A stretch of DNA of 64,000 nucleotides, taken from the NCBI RefSeq assembly GCF_021044585.1, contig NZ_CP087998.1, positions 2,170,001 through 2,234,000 of the forward strand, written 5' to 3'. The stretch is from Sulfurimonas sp. HSL-3221. GTDB lineage: Bacteria; Campylobacterota; Campylobacteria; Campylobacterales; Sulfurimonadaceae. Below the pieces are notes generated by a model. It was not told where the DNA came from. It made no database searches and was given only the letters and a program-made list of their open reading frames with translations. Below, piece by piece: positions 29,368 through 38,822 of the stretch (position 1 is its first letter; each line of letters opens with the position of its first letter). The position numbers and the translations under genes were made by a program.

Positions 29368-30225
29368 ATGTTCGGAAACGTCAAAGCAAAGCTCGACCTG
29401 CTTAAAGACTACTTTTATACGAAACGGGCGCTGAAAGCCGAGCCGCACCTTTTTGACCATGTCGAAACCTACTGTATGTTCGTCGGCTATCCGCGCAGCA
29501 GCCACAGCCTGATCGGCTCGTTGATCGACGCCCATCCCCAAACCACTATCGCCCACGAGCAGGATGTGCTCAAGTATATCAAGTACGGGTTTTCGAAAGA
29601 GGCCATCTTTCACCTTCTGCTGCGCAACGCCAAGGCGTTCACCGAGGCCGGCCGCGAGTGGACGGGCTATTCCTATGCCGTCGAAGGCCAGTACCAGGGC
29701 AAATACACCGACCTGAAGGTGATCGGCGACAAACGCGGGGGGAACAGCTCCAGGCGTTTCAGCCGGAACCCGGAACTGCTGAAGAAACTGAAAAAGACCA
29801 TCGACCTCCCGATCAAATTCATTCACGTTATCCGGAACCCCTACGACAATATCAGCACCATGGCCTACCGGGCCGTCGGTTCGGACAAAAGCAAAGTGAC
29901 GCCGGAAGCGTTAACAGGAGAACTCGAACACTACTTCTCCCTCGTGGAGACGGCGAATTCGGTCTTTAAACAGGTGGATGCGGACGATGTGATCCATATC
30001 AAAATCGAAAACTTCATGGAGCACCCGAAAGAGGAGCTGAAAAGAGTATGCGATTTTCTCGGCCTTGAGACGACCGAGGAGTATCTCGATGCCTGCGCGG
30101 CGATCGTCTATACGAAACCGCATAAAACCCGTAACGACTATACGTGGGACGACGCGCTCAAAGCACGGGTGGCAGGGGAGATCGAAAAGTATCCCTTCTT
30201 CGAAGGCTACAGCTTTACGGCTTGA
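29368..30225 (+). CDS. sulfotransferase family protein (first)
   Basis: 285 residues with the two PAPS-binding signatures of sulfotransferases: the 5'-phosphosulfate loop YPRSSHSLIGSLID near residue 40 (normally GxxRSGT-like) and the 3'-phosphate site VIRNPYDNISTMAYR near residue 155. The C-terminal VCDFLGLETTEEYL is also typical. Cytosolic, with no signal or membrane segment. Acting in an LPS locus it probably sulfates a core or O-antigen sugar, but the acceptor is unknown. AAGGAA precedes the ATG. It converges with the second sulfotransferase, and their ends overlap by 11 bases. Confidence 0.8.
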   Translation: MFGNVKAKLDLLKDYFYTKRALKAEPHLFDHVETYCMFVGYPRSSHSLIGSLIDAHPQTTIAHEQDVLKYIKYGFSKEAIFHLLLRNAKAFTEAGREWTGYSYAVEGQYQGKYTDLKVIGDKRGGNSSRRFSRNPELLKKLKKTIDLPIKFIHVIRNPYDNISTMAYRAVGSDKSKVTPEALTGELEHYFSLVETANSVFKQVDADDVIHIKIENFMEHPKEELKRVCDFLGLETTEEYLDACAAIVYTKPHKTRNDYTWDDALKARVAGEIEKYPFFEGYSFTA

Positions 30226-30946
30226 AAGCGTAGCCGAGCTCTTCCATCTTTTCCCCGGCGATCTCCCAGAACTGCTCTTTCCAATGGCGCGGCCATTCGT
30301 CATACTTGGGGAAGAACTCGATCCGGTTGCGGTTGACTTTCTTCTCCAGGGAAGCACGGACCTTCGCTTCGTCATACACCAGGCCGTCAAACTTCGCCAG
30401 GATGTCGAAGATGAGCTCTTTGTTCGTCTTAAAGAGCTCCTCGAACTTGATAATCATGTCCGGCTGGGTCTCGATGGCGCGGGTGTTGACTGTTTTCCAG
30501 TACCAGGCCAGTTTCTGCAGCGCGTTCCAGTTCTCCCACAACGCCTGCGCCGGGTCGCCGGGAATATGGAAGGGGGTCATGTGGTCGTTCGTGATATAGC
30601 GGCCGCGGTTGAGCCATGAGGTCACAACATCCCTGCCGTCGCGGACGATGTGGAACACGAGGGCATCGGGGAAGGCGTCTCGGATCAGCGGAATAGCGGC
30701 GAAAAGGTGGTAGTTCGTTTCCACGTACCACTCTTCGGAATGCTTCATGTGCCACCAGCGCCGCGGCAGCGCAAAGTAGTATTTCTCCCACATTGTGTGG
30801 GGGCGCGACATCAGCTGGTGCCCCCGCTTTCTGAATGCGGGTTTCGGTTCGTGCAGGCTCCAGGAGTTCTCAACGACATTGTTGAAAAAATCGGTAAAGA
30901 AATCGGTCCCGGTCCGTCCCGTAGAAACAAAAAAAGCTGTCTTCAA
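30215..30946 (-). CDS. sulfotransferase family protein (second)
   Basis: 243 residues from a TTG at 30946. This start is chosen because AAGGAG sits exactly five bases upstream and it places the PAPS loop FVSTGRTGTDFFTDFF directly at the N-terminus, as in the family; the open frame extends 36 codons further with no such support. The second site is HIVRDGRDVVTSW near residue 100. It is only distantly like the first sulfotransferase, so the pair was not made by local duplication. Acceptor unknown. Confidence 0.8.
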   Translation of the reverse strand: MKTAFFVSTGRTGTDFFTDFFNNVVENSWSLHEPKPAFRKRGHQLMSRPHTMWEKYYFALPRRWWHMKHSEEWYVETNYHLFAAIPLIRDAFPDALVFHIVRDGRDVVTSWLNRGRYITNDHMTPFHIPGDPAQALWENWNALQKLAWYWKTVNTRAIETQPDMIIKFEELFKTNKELIFDILAKFDGLVYDEAKVRASLEKKVNRNRIEFFPKYDEWPRHWKEQFWEIAGEKMEELGYAFKP

Positions 30947-31134
30947 GCTTTCTCCTTCTTGAATATTAAATAGTCTTCTCTGCACAGCGGTCCTCTTGGT
31001 AGAAGGCTTTTTTCGGCAATGCGACGCTATTGCCTGTGCAGTCATAAAGAGCATTGCATTGTAAAAAGATTGTACTCAATGCGATATTAGAAGCGAATAG
31101 CACCACTCAGCGACAAGGAGCGTACCCGCTACTT

Positions 31135-32154
31135 TTAAACGGGCACGTTATTGCGTTTAAGATACCACTCCACCGTCTTGACGATCCCGCTCTCAAAATT
31201 TTCGTCTGCTCTCCATCCGAGCTCCGTTTCGATCTTCGTCGCATCAATGGCGTATCGGCGGTCGTGCCCCGCCCGATCCTCGACGTAACGGATCTGTTCC
31301 TTGTAACTTCCATCTGATTTTGGTTTAAACCCATCAAGAATCTTGCACACCTTATCCGCAATGTAGTTGTTGGTACGCTCGTTGCTGCCACCGATATTGT
31401 AGACCTCTCCGCTACACCCTTTATGGTAGGCCAGGTCGATCCCTTTACAATGGTCGAGTACATAAAGCCAGTCACGGATGTTCTTGCCGTCACCATAGAT
31501 GGGGATAGACTCTCCCGCAAGAGCTTTACGGATGATCGTCGGAATCAGCTTCTCGTCATGCTGCTTCGGGCCGTAGTTGTTCGAGCAATTCGTGATGACG
31601 GTGTCCATACCGTACGTGTGGTGGTAGCTGCGTACGACCATGTCGCTGCCAGCTTTTGACGCACTGTAGGGGGAGTTTGGAGCATAGGGCGTCTCTTCGG
31701 TAAAGAACCCCGTTTCTCCCAGGGTGCCGTACACTTCGTCAGTGGAGATGTGGTGGAAGCGGCACCCTTCAAACCCCTCCTTGTAAACGAAGGGTTTGTG
31801 CATCCACCGTTTATATGCGACGTCGATCAGGGTAAAGGTACCGTTCACATTCGTCTCGATAAAGACCCCGGGGTTAGCAATAGAGTTGTCGACGTGACTC
31901 TCGGCCGCAAAGTGGATGACGCCCCGGATATCCAAGTCCTCGAAGAGCTGCTCGACGAGAGCACGGTCGCAGATGTTGCCTTCGACGAAGGTGTAGCGCT
32001 CGTGCCCCTCCACCTCTTTGAGGTTCTCGAGGTTCCCAGCGTAGGTCAGCAGGTCGAGGTTGACAAGGTGATACTCCGGGCACTTCTCCAGGAAATAAGG
32101 AACAAAGTTGCTGCCGATGAAGCCGGCACAGCCGGTGACGAGAATCGCTGTCAT
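31135..32154 (-). CDS. rfbB: dTDP-glucose 4,6-dehydratase
   Basis: 339-residue short-chain dehydrogenase/reductase that makes dTDP-4-keto-6-deoxyglucose. It has [10 protein letters not shown] for NAD, the DEVYG and active-site pattern [13 protein letters not shown], and the YSASK catalytic pair. It overlaps rfbA by four bases. Together with rfbA it feeds WecE. No rfbC or rfbD (rhamnose branch) is present in the window, so the product here probably goes to the Fuc4N branch. Confidence 0.95.
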   Translation of the reverse strand: MTAILVTGCAGFIGSNFVPYFLEKCPEYHLVNLDLLTYAGNLENLKEVEGHERYTFVEGNICDRALVEQLFEDLDIRGVIHFAAESHVDNSIANPGVFIETNVNGTFTLIDVAYKRWMHKPFVYKEGFEGCRFHHISTDEVYGTLGETGFFTEETPYAPNSPYSASKAGSDMVVRSYHHTYGMDTVITNCSNNYGPKQHDEKLIPTIIRKALAGESIPIYGDGKNIRDWLYVLDHCKGIDLAYHKGCSGEVYNIGGSNERTNNYIADKVCKILDGFKPKSDGSYKEQIRYVEDRAGHDRRYAIDATKIETELGWRADENFESGIVKTVEWYLKRNNVPV

Positions 32155-33020
32155 CTCTCCTCCACCAGTTCGATAAGATACTGACCGTACTCCGTCTTTT
32201 TAAGCGGTTCGGCCAGTTTTCTGACTTGCTCGGCATCGATCCAACCGTTGGCGTAGGCGATCTCCTCGATACAGGCGATCTTGTATCCCTGCCGGTGTTC
32301 GATGGTCTGTACGAACTGCCCCGCATCCAGCAGGCTGTCGTGGGTACCCGTATCAAGCCAGGCATACCCGCGCCCCATCAGTTCCACCTGCAGCGCTCCA
32401 CGCTCAAGGTACATCCGGTTCACGTCGGTAATTTCCAGTTCACCCCGTTCCGACGGTGTGATACCCTTGGCAATCTCCACGACATCGTTGTCGTAGAAAT
32501 AGAGGCCCGTCACGGCGAAATTGGACTTAGGCTTTTCCGGTTTCTCCTCGATCGAGATGGCACGTCTGCTCTCATCAAATGCTACAACGCCGAAACGCTT
32601 CGGGTCCTTGACCTTATAGCCGAATACCGTGGCACCCTTTTCGCGTGCGGCGGCTTTTCGCAAAATGGTCGTAAAATCCTGTCCAAAGAAGATATTGTCC
32701 CCCAGCACCAAACAGACACTGTCATCCCCGATAAAATCCTCTCCGAGGACAAAGGCCTGCGCCAAACCTTCCGGTTCGGGCTGGACAACGTATTCGAAAC
32801 GCATCCCGATATCGCTGCCGTCACCAAGCAACTCCTGAAACCGCGGCAGGTCCTTTGGGGTGGAGATAATCAGTACCTCGCGGATCCCGGCGAGCATCAA
32901 TACTGAAAGAGGATAATAGATCATCGGCTTATCGTAGACCGGCAGCAGCTGTTTGGAAACACCCTTCGTAATCGGATAGAGCCGTGTCCCGCTGCCCCCG
33001 GCCAAGATAATGCCTCTCAA
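32151..33020 (-). CDS. rfbA: glucose-1-phosphate thymidylyltransferase
   Basis: Forms dTDP-glucose from glucose-1-phosphate and dTTP. 289 residues from a TTG at 33020, giving [18 protein letters not shown], the exact N-terminus expected. The long open frame upstream lies in ugd and is not part of it. Motifs [11 protein letters not shown] and [15 protein letters not shown] are typical. The start lies two bases after the ugd stop, with TGAGG shared by the ugd end as the ribosome site, so translation is coupled. Confidence 0.95.
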   Translation of the reverse strand: MRGIILAGGSGTRLYPITKGVSKQLLPVYDKPMIYYPLSVLMLAGIREVLIISTPKDLPRFQELLGDGSDIGMRFEYVVQPEPEGLAQAFVLGEDFIGDDSVCLVLGDNIFFGQDFTTILRKAAAREKGATVFGYKVKDPKRFGVVAFDESRRAISIEEKPEKPKSNFAVTGLYFYDNDVVEIAKGITPSERGELEITDVNRMYLERGALQVELMGRGYAWLDTGTHDSLLDAGQFVQTIEHRQGYKIACIEEIAYANGWIDAEQVRKLAEPLKKTEYGQYLIELVEER

Positions 33021-33022
33021 CC

Positions 33023-34345
33023 TCAGACCCCAATCTGGAAGTATTCGAATCCGAGACGCGCCATACGTTCCTTGTCGAACTGGTTGCGGCCGTCGAAGAA
33101 GATGGGGCTGTTGAGGCGTTTGTCGATCTCGTCGAAGTCGGGGCTGCGGAACTCCTGCCACTCGGTGACGAGGATGAGCGCGTCGGCGCCGGTGAGAGCG
33201 TCGTATTTGCTGTCGACGTATTCGACGCTCTCGTTGCCCTTGAGATAGTAGCTCTCCGCCTCGTGGCGGGCTTTCGGGTCGTAGGCCTTGATCTTCGCGC
33301 CGCGTGCCGTGAGGGCGTTGATGATCGTGATGGAGGAGGCTTCGCGCATATCGTCCGTTTCCGGTTTGAACGCCAGCCCCCAGACGGCGAAGGTAAGGCC
33401 CGAGAGCTCCTCGCCGAAACGTTTGATCACCTTGTCCGCCATGACCATCTTCTGATCGTAGTTCACCGCTTCGACGGCGTCGAGGATCCGCGGGGTATAG
33501 CCGAAATCCTTGGCGGTTTTGGCGAGGGCCTGCACATCCTTGGGAAAGCAGCTGCCGCCGTAGCCGCAGCCCGGGTAGATGAAGCTGTAGCCGATGCGGC
33601 CGTCGCTGCCGATGCCGTGGCGCACTTTGTTGACGTCCGCGCCGACGCGTTCGCAGATATTGGCCATCTCGTTCATAAAGCTGATCTTCGTCGCGAGCAT
33701 CGCGTTCGCGGCGTATTTGGTCATCTCGGCGCTTTTGATATCCATCCCGATAAAACGGTCGCTCTTTTTCATGAAGGGGGCGTAGAGGTCGTGCATGACC
33801 TGCATCGCCGTCTCGCTCTCGGCACCGATGACGACGCGGTCTGGGTGCATGAAGTCCTCGATGGCCGCGCCCTCTTTGAGGAACTCCGGGTTGGAGACGA
33901 CGTCAAACGCCAGGTCGACGCCGCGCTTGTCCAGTTCTGTCTGGATCGCGGCTTTGACCTTGTCGGCCGTACCGACGGGAACCGTCGATTTGTCGACGAC
34001 GACCATGTAATGCTGCATATGCTCGCCGATGCTTTTGGCGACGGCCAGCACGTACTGAAGGTCCGCGCTGCCATCTTCGCCCATCGGGGTACCGACGGCG
34101 ATAAAGGCGACATCCGTCGAAGCGATCGCCTCCTGGATATCGGTCGTGAATGCCAGGGTGCCCTTCTCGTGGTTCTCCAGGACCATCGTCTCCAGACCCG
34201 GTTCATAGATCGGGATGATCCCCTGGCGCAGTTTCGCGATCTTTCCCTCATCGATGTCCACACAGGTGACGCTGTTGCCCATCTGCGCAAAACAGGTCCC
34301 GCTGACCAGGCCGACATAGCCCGTGCCGATGACGGATATTTTCAT
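33023..34345 (-). CDS. ugd: UDP-glucose 6-dehydrogenase
   Basis: Oxidises UDP-glucose to UDP-glucuronate with NAD. 440 residues from the ATG at 34345, which has AGGAG eight bases upstream; the open frame upstream reads into the divergent gene and is discarded. Rossmann motif [14 protein letters not shown] at residue 7, the catalytic Cys in [12 protein letters not shown], and a C-terminal FDGRNQF. It begins the ugd-rfbA-rfbB operon. UDP-glucuronate would supply an acidic sugar for LPS or capsule; no epimerase is seen nearby. Confidence 0.95.
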   Translation of the reverse strand: MKISVIGTGYVGLVSGTCFAQMGNSVTCVDIDEGKIAKLRQGIIPIYEPGLETMVLENHEKGTLAFTTDIQEAIASTDVAFIAVGTPMGEDGSADLQYVLAVAKSIGEHMQHYMVVVDKSTVPVGTADKVKAAIQTELDKRGVDLAFDVVSNPEFLKEGAAIEDFMHPDRVVIGAESETAMQVMHDLYAPFMKKSDRFIGMDIKSAEMTKYAANAMLATKISFMNEMANICERVGADVNKVRHGIGSDGRIGYSFIYPGCGYGGSCFPKDVQALAKTAKDFGYTPRILDAVEAVNYDQKMVMADKVIKRFGEELSGLTFAVWGLAFKPETDDMREASSITIINALTARGAKIKAYDPKARHEAESYYLKGNESVEYVDSKYDALTGADALILVTEWQEFRSPDFDEIDKRLNSPIFFDGRNQFDKERMARLGFEYFQIGV

Positions 34346-34501
34346 CTCTTCGCTCCTCGCGGTTTTCTTGGAGGTGATTGTACCCAATGGGGTATTAGAA
34401 ATAGGATACAATAGGGTTACATTCTGACAACAAAACAGCGCATTCCGGGGAGAACGTCCCCCGTACTCCCCCGATGCCGGTAACCGGGGAGAGGGTAGTC
34501 C

Positions 34502-36388
34502 ATGATTTTTTTGCGCAACTACTTTACGCTGTTTGCACTCGCCTATCTGCTGCTGGCGGCGACCAAACTGCTTTTTCTCGCCTTCTACGCCGATCGTTTC
34601 GGCGGCTACCCCTTTGCATCCCTGCTGCACGCCCTTGTATGGGGGTACCGTTTCGATTTCGCCGCCGCCGCCATCGTCACGCTGTTTGCGACGCTGGGGC
34701 AGTTTAATGCCCGGCTTCTGCACATCGGTGCCGCGCTGCTTCTCGGTTCGCTCGTCATGCTGCAACTCTCCGACATTCTCTACTTCGAAGATGCCTCCCA
34801 CCATATCGCCTACGAGATCACCGATGTTTTCAACGATGCCGGCGGGCTTTTTATGACGGCGCTCGGGCAGAACACCCTCTTCACCCTCACCGCACTGACC
34901 GCCGTGCCGCTGATGGTATGGGGCTTCTACCGTTTTGGCCGCGCCCGGCTGCACCCGGTTCCCCTCGACCGCTACTACCTTCCGAAAACCCTGCTGCTGT
35001 TGGGCCTTTCCGTCTTCTTCATCCGCGGGATGTTCGCGCACATCCCCCTGACCCCCTGGCAATCAAGCCAGATCGGAGACGCCCGCCTGGCGCAGCTGGC
35101 ACTTAACGGGAGCTACAGCGCCCTCTTCTCCCTCGTCGACACGGAAGGGCGTCTCCTGCCCCGACGCGTCGCCAAGCTTTCGCCGCGGGAAGTCAAACGG
35201 GGGTTTGCCGAAATCTATAACGACGGCAGCACCGCGAACGGCATGGACGCCGCGCCGAACGTCATCTTCTTCTTCCTAGAAGGGTGGAGCGGCGTCAATA
35301 TGCAGCCCTACGGGCATGCGCTCCAGACGACACCCTTTTTCGACAGTATCCTTCCCCGTTCGCTCCGTCCGAAAGCCGCGATTGCCGGCGGTCACCGGAC
35401 GACGGAAGGGATGTTCACCACCCTCGTCTCCTATCAGAACCCCCTTGCCAGGAGTGTCGCGAAAACCCAGCTGCAGAACTTCCGCTACCGTTCGGTCATC
35501 GACCTCTTCAATGCCCGCGGATACCGCAGTATCTTCTTCCAAGGGACAGCCAAGGAGACCAGCGGCACGGGCGCGCTGGCACAAAAACTGGGTTTTCGAG
35601 AAAGCTACGGCAAAGAGGACGTGACCGAACGCCGATTCGGAAGCAACTTCTGGGGCGTCTACGACCAGGACCTCTACGCCTTTACCCTGCAGAAACTCGG
35701 GGAGAGTTCTTCGCCTTTCGTGCTCGGTATCAACGGTGCCACGACCCATGACGACAAGCTCCCGGAGGGGGTCGGGAAAACCCGTTTCGCCGATGATGAA
35801 AAACAGAACAACCGCCTGAATGCGCTGCATTTTGCGGACGCGGCCCTGGGAGAGTTCGTCGCGGCGGTGCAGGTACGCTACCCGAACACGCTCTTTGTCT
35901 TTTTCGCCGACCACTGCGGCGGAGGCGTCGACGGCACCTTTGAGAACTTTATGATCCCCCTTGCCTTCTACGGTGCCAGCATTGCACCGCACTACCTCGA
36001 CCATTATGTGTCGCAGCGTGACATCGCCCCGACCGTCGTCGACATCGTCTTCGGGGATTACAAAAAACTGATGCCGGATTTCAGCGGAAAATCGCTTGTC
36101 AGCGATCACCATTTCGTCGCCGATTATTACCGCAACGGCATCTTGGGGTGGGTCGAGGGGATGCAAGCCGTCGAGTACCTTGCTGACACGGGAGAAGTCA
36201 CCTGCTATGACGTCTCCCGATACAGGGCAAAACCCGCAGCGTGCGAGCGCAATTCCGAAGACTATACCCTGCGCGCCGCCGCCTTTACCGACGTCTCCCA
36301 GCGACTGCTGTTTGCCGGGGAAACAGGCCGTTTCCATACCTACCGCGCAACCCGGCCGGCGTACGCCTCTCTGGCGGGCAGACGCTGA
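34502..36388 (+). CDS. LTA-synthase-like sulfatase-fold membrane protein (second)
   Basis: 628 residues with about five N-terminal membrane segments (to residue 190), then an alkaline-phosphatase-superfamily periplasmic domain. [12 protein letters not shown] carries the first acidic ligand, [20 protein letters not shown] the candidate nucleophile Thr, and [11 protein letters not shown] the D-H pair, with QRDIAPT later. It is only loosely like the 17.8-19.8 kb protein. A transferase of phosphoethanolamine or phosphoglycerol onto LPS is the best guess. It is divergent from ugd and followed after 25 bases by the glycosidase-like gene. Confidence 0.72.
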   Translation: MIFLRNYFTLFALAYLLLAATKLLFLAFYADRFGGYPFASLLHALVWGYRFDFAAAAIVTLFATLGQFNARLLHIGAALLLGSLVMLQLSDILYFEDASHHIAYEITDVFNDAGGLFMTALGQNTLFTLTALTAVPLMVWGFYRFGRARLHPVPLDRYYLPKTLLLLGLSVFFIRGMFAHIPLTPWQSSQIGDARLAQLALNGSYSALFSLVDTEGRLLPRRVAKLSPREVKRGFAEIYNDGSTANGMDAAPNVIFFFLEGWSGVNMQPYGHALQTTPFFDSILPRSLRPKAAIAGGHRTTEGMFTTLVSYQNPLARSVAKTQLQNFRYRSVIDLFNARGYRSIFFQGTAKETSGTGALAQKLGFRESYGKEDVTERRFGSNFWGVYDQDLYAFTLQKLGESSSPFVLGINGATTHDDKLPEGVGKTRFADDEKQNNRLNALHFADAALGEFVAAVQVRYPNTLFVFFADHCGGGVDGTFENFMIPLAFYGASIAPHYLDHYVSQRDIAPTVVDIVFGDYKKLMPDFSGKSLVSDHHFVADYYRNGILGWVEGMQAVEYLADTGEVTCYDVSRYRAKPAACERNSEDYTLRAAAFTDVSQRLLFAGETGRFHTYRATRPAYASLAGRR

Positions 36389-36413
36389 CACCCGCTTCGC
36401 TATAATACGTCCC

Positions 36414-37676
36414 ATGAAACCGCCGTACGCATGGGATTTCCACTCCGATCAGCCTTATCAGCTCAAAGACCGCGCCCTCAAACACAGGCTGCGCAAAGCG
36501 CAACGTGCCTCCCTCGTCAAAACGGCGCTCTCGGGCCTGCTATGGCTGCCGCTGGCCCTCCTGGCCATGCCCTTCCTGCGCCGCCACCCTATTGACGCCC
36601 CCCGCTTTGCCGGGCTGGTCGTCGACCCTTTGCGCGCGCCGGACGCCACGTTGAAAGCGGTCGCTTCGCTCGGTGTCGAGGAGCTGTTGATCCGGGTCAA
36701 ACTCTGGGAGCGCAGCGAACTGGACAGTATCGTCTCTTTCGTCAGGCAGCTTGAGGGGAAACAGCTCTTTTTCGTCCTGATGCAGGACCGCGAACACATT
36801 GAGGACGCCGCACTGCGAAAAGAGACGCTCGAACAGACCTTTACCGCCCTTTCCCCCTTCGGGAACCGCTTTCAGATCGGGACCACCCTCAACCGTGCCA
36901 AATGGGGGTTTGCCAGTGTCAACGAATACCTGGATTTTTTCAAAACGGCGCAGCATCTCCGTGACGATGCTTTCCCGGAGCTGCAACTTATCGGCCCGGG
37001 CGTCATTGATTTTGAATACCACTTCGCCGCCCACGCCCTTTTCAACCTCCGCGGTGTTCGCTTCGATGCCGTCAATGCCCTGCTCTACGTCGACCGCCGC
37101 GGGGCGCCGGAAAACACCCAGGCCGGGTGCGACCTCCCCTGCAAGATCAACTTTCTCTCCTCCCTGGTGATGCTCTCCCCCCGTGCAAAGCGTCCCCTTT
37201 ACCTCACGGAGGCGAACTGGCCGCTGACGGGGACGGCCCCTTATGCACCGACCAGCGAAAAGGAGTGCGTCGACGAGGAGACCTACGCTTCGTACATGGT
37301 GCGCTACTACCTGCTCGCCCTGGCCACGCAGCAGGTCGCGACCGTCTACTGGCACCAGCTCGCCGCCCCGGGCTACGGTCTCGTCGATACGCGGGAAGGC
37401 TGGCGGGAACGCCCGGCATTTCACGCCTTCAAAACCATGACTTCCCTGTTGAAAGAGGCGCGGCACATCGCCCTTCAGCAGCGCCGCGAACGGTTCGAAA
37501 TGGTGCTGCAGCGCCCCGAAGGCCTGCTGCGCATCTTCTGGACGAACGGGACCGAGTATACCCAGCACTTTGCCGAGCCCCGCCACTTTATCGGCCGTGA
37601 CGGCAACCCCTTTACGACGGATGCCCTCACGGTCGCCGGCGCCCCGGTCTATCTGATTGAAAAGGACGAAGCGTGA
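36414..37676 (+). CDS. membrane-anchored glycoside-hydrolase-like protein, unassigned
   Basis: 420 residues from the ATG at 36414; an open frame upstream overlaps the previous gene and is not used. One membrane segment (about 35-57) follows a basic N-terminus, giving an anchored protein. The rest reads as a TIM-barrel: strands ending in LIGPGVIDFEYHF, LYVDRRGAPENTQ and, near the C-terminus, LYLTEANWPLTGT, where the Glu is placed like a glycosidase nucleophile, then VYWHQLAAPGYGL. I could not name the family. TATAAT lies only seven bases before the ATG. It overlaps waaF by four bases, so it belongs with LPS core assembly. Confidence 0.6.
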   Translation: MKPPYAWDFHSDQPYQLKDRALKHRLRKAQRASLVKTALSGLLWLPLALLAMPFLRRHPIDAPRFAGLVVDPLRAPDATLKAVASLGVEELLIRVKLWERSELDSIVSFVRQLEGKQLFFVLMQDREHIEDAALRKETLEQTFTALSPFGNRFQIGTTLNRAKWGFASVNEYLDFFKTAQHLRDDAFPELQLIGPGVIDFEYHFAAHALFNLRGVRFDAVNALLYVDRRGAPENTQAGCDLPCKINFLSSLVMLSPRAKRPLYLTEANWPLTGTAPYAPTSEKECVDEETYASYMVRYYLLALATQQVATVYWHQLAAPGYGLVDTREGWRERPAFHAFKTMTSLLKEARHIALQQRRERFEMVLQRPEGLLRIFWTNGTEYTQHFAEPRHFIGRDGNPFTTDALTVAGAPVYLIEKDEA

Positions 37677-38644
37677 AACTGCTGATCATCCTGCCCAACT
37701 GGCTCGGCGACGCGCTCATGGCCACGGCCGCCATCGAGTCACTCTGCGAATGCTACCCCCAGGCGCGGCTGACCCTGGTCGGCTCCTATGTCGCTATCGA
37801 AGCGCTCAAACACCACCCGATGTGTGTCAATGCCTACGTTGACGAGACAAAGAAGGGCGGGAACCGCCTTGCCAACACCTACCGCTTCGCCAAAACGATC
37901 GGCCGCCATGACGCCGCCGTCAGCTTCCGCAACCAGCTGCACGCCTCGCTACTGCTGCGCTGGACGGGGACCCCCAGAAGCGTCGCCCGTGCGAGCTGGC
38001 ATGCGCGGCTGCTGCTCAGCGACGCCGTCGCCCTTTCGCGCGAGGAGCATCTGACGGCGCAGTACCAGCGGCTGGCCGACCGCCTCTGCGGCACCGAAAC
38101 CGTGCCGGGGCCGCTGCGCCTCTTCATCCCGCCCCACACCTTTGAACGGCCGACGCTCGGCATCAACCCGGGGGCGACCTACGGTTCGGCCAAGCGGTGG
38201 TACCCCGAAAAGTTCGCCGCCGTCGCCGCCCACTTCGCCGACCGCTACGACATCGTCATCTTCGGCGGTCCCGGCGAAACGGCCATGGCGGAGGCGATTG
38301 AAAAGGATCTGCAGGCACGGGGGGTGGGGAACTACCGCAACCTTGCCGGAAAAACGACCATCACCGAACTCTGCGCCGCTGTCGGGGGACTTTCGCTCTT
38401 TGTCACCAACGACAGCGGTCCGATGCACGTCGCGGCCGCCTACCGCGTCCCCACCGTCGCGATCTTCGGCCCGACGCGCCACAAAGAGACCTGCCAGTGG
38501 GGCAACCCCAAAAGCGCCATCGTCCGCCACGACATGGAGTGCGCCCCCTGCATGAAACGCGAATGTCCCCTTAAACACCATGAATGTATGAAATCGATTG
38601 AAGCGTATGAAGTCATTGAGGCAGCAGAAAAACTTATTGTCTGA
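37673..38644 (+). CDS. waaF: ADP-heptose:LPS heptosyltransferase II
   Basis: GT9 glycosyltransferase of 323 residues that adds the second heptose of the inner core. It starts MKLLIILPNWLGDALMATAA and carries GINPGATYGSAKRWYPEKFA, the donor site FVTNDSGPMHVAAA and the C-terminal CAPCMKRECPLKHHECMKSI typical of WaaF. The donor ADP-heptose would be made by HldE and HldD nearby. The last 48 bases before the final codons recur downstream at 38732-38779. Confidence 0.93.
   Translation: MKLLIILPNWLGDALMATAAIESLCECYPQARLTLVGSYVAIEALKHHPMCVNAYVDETKKGGNRLANTYRFAKTIGRHDAAVSFRNQLHASLLLRWTGTPRSVARASWHARLLLSDAVALSREEHLTAQYQRLADRLCGTETVPGPLRLFIPPHTFERPTLGINPGATYGSAKRWYPEKFAAVAAHFADRYDIVIFGGPGETAMAEAIEKDLQARGVGNYRNLAGKTTITELCAAVGGLSLFVTNDSGPMHVAAAYRVPTVAIFGPTRHKETCQWGNPKSAIVRHDMECAPCMKRECPLKHHECMKSIEAYEVIEAAEKLIV
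38575..38622 (+). repeat. 48-bp direct repeat, copy 1 (inside waaF 3' end)
   Basis: Encodes the C-terminal HECMKSIEAYEVIEA of WaaF. It is identical to 38732-38779. After the identical core, this copy continues with codons for AEKLIV and a stop. Confidence 0.9.
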
Positions 38645-38684
38645 TTCTGCCTTGTCAAAGGCTAGCTTCAGTGCCACAGCGGCC

Positions 38685-38715
38685 AGCGTAGCTTATGGGA
38701 CTTTGTTCCATGAGC
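38685..38715. repeat. small hairpin element, copy B
   Basis: AGCGTAGCTTATGGGAC-TTT-GTTCCATGAGC: a 7-bp stem with loop TTT at 38695-38711 in the same frame of conserved bases as the element at 7989-8024. It lies in the insert between the two waaF repeats. Confidence 0.45.
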
Positions 38716-38731
38716 GTGTTCATCAATGGTG

Positions 38732-38820
38732 ACACCATGAATGTATGAAATCGATTGAAGCGTATGAAGTCATTGAGGCGGCGGAGCGTCTGATCGTCCA
38801 GCCCCGCCGAGAAAGAAAGT
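38732..38820 (+). pseudogene. remnant of a waaF 3' end
   Basis: A 48-bp copy of the waaF end (to 38779) followed by GGCGGAGCGTCTGATCGTCCAG, which translates to AERLIVQPRRERK, parallel to the AEKLIV end of the intact gene but with different codons. It has no start and runs into the end of the antisense outer-membrane protein gene. It looks like the original waaF tail left behind when a related tail was inserted in front of it. Confidence 0.6.
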
Positions 38821-38822
38821 GT

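Noticed and set aside
30947-31054. 36-codon extension of the second sulfotransferase
   Set aside because: The TTG at 30946 has a near-ideal AAGGAG and places the PAPS loop at the N-terminus.
33021-33161. N-terminal extension of rfbA
   Set aside because: The stretch lies inside ugd in another frame. The TTG at 33020 gives the exact family N-terminus and sits next to the ugd stop.
34346-35062. N-terminal extension of ugd
   Set aside because: It reads antisense to the divergent sulfatase-like gene. The ATG at 34345 has a good ribosome site and starts with [12 protein letters not shown].
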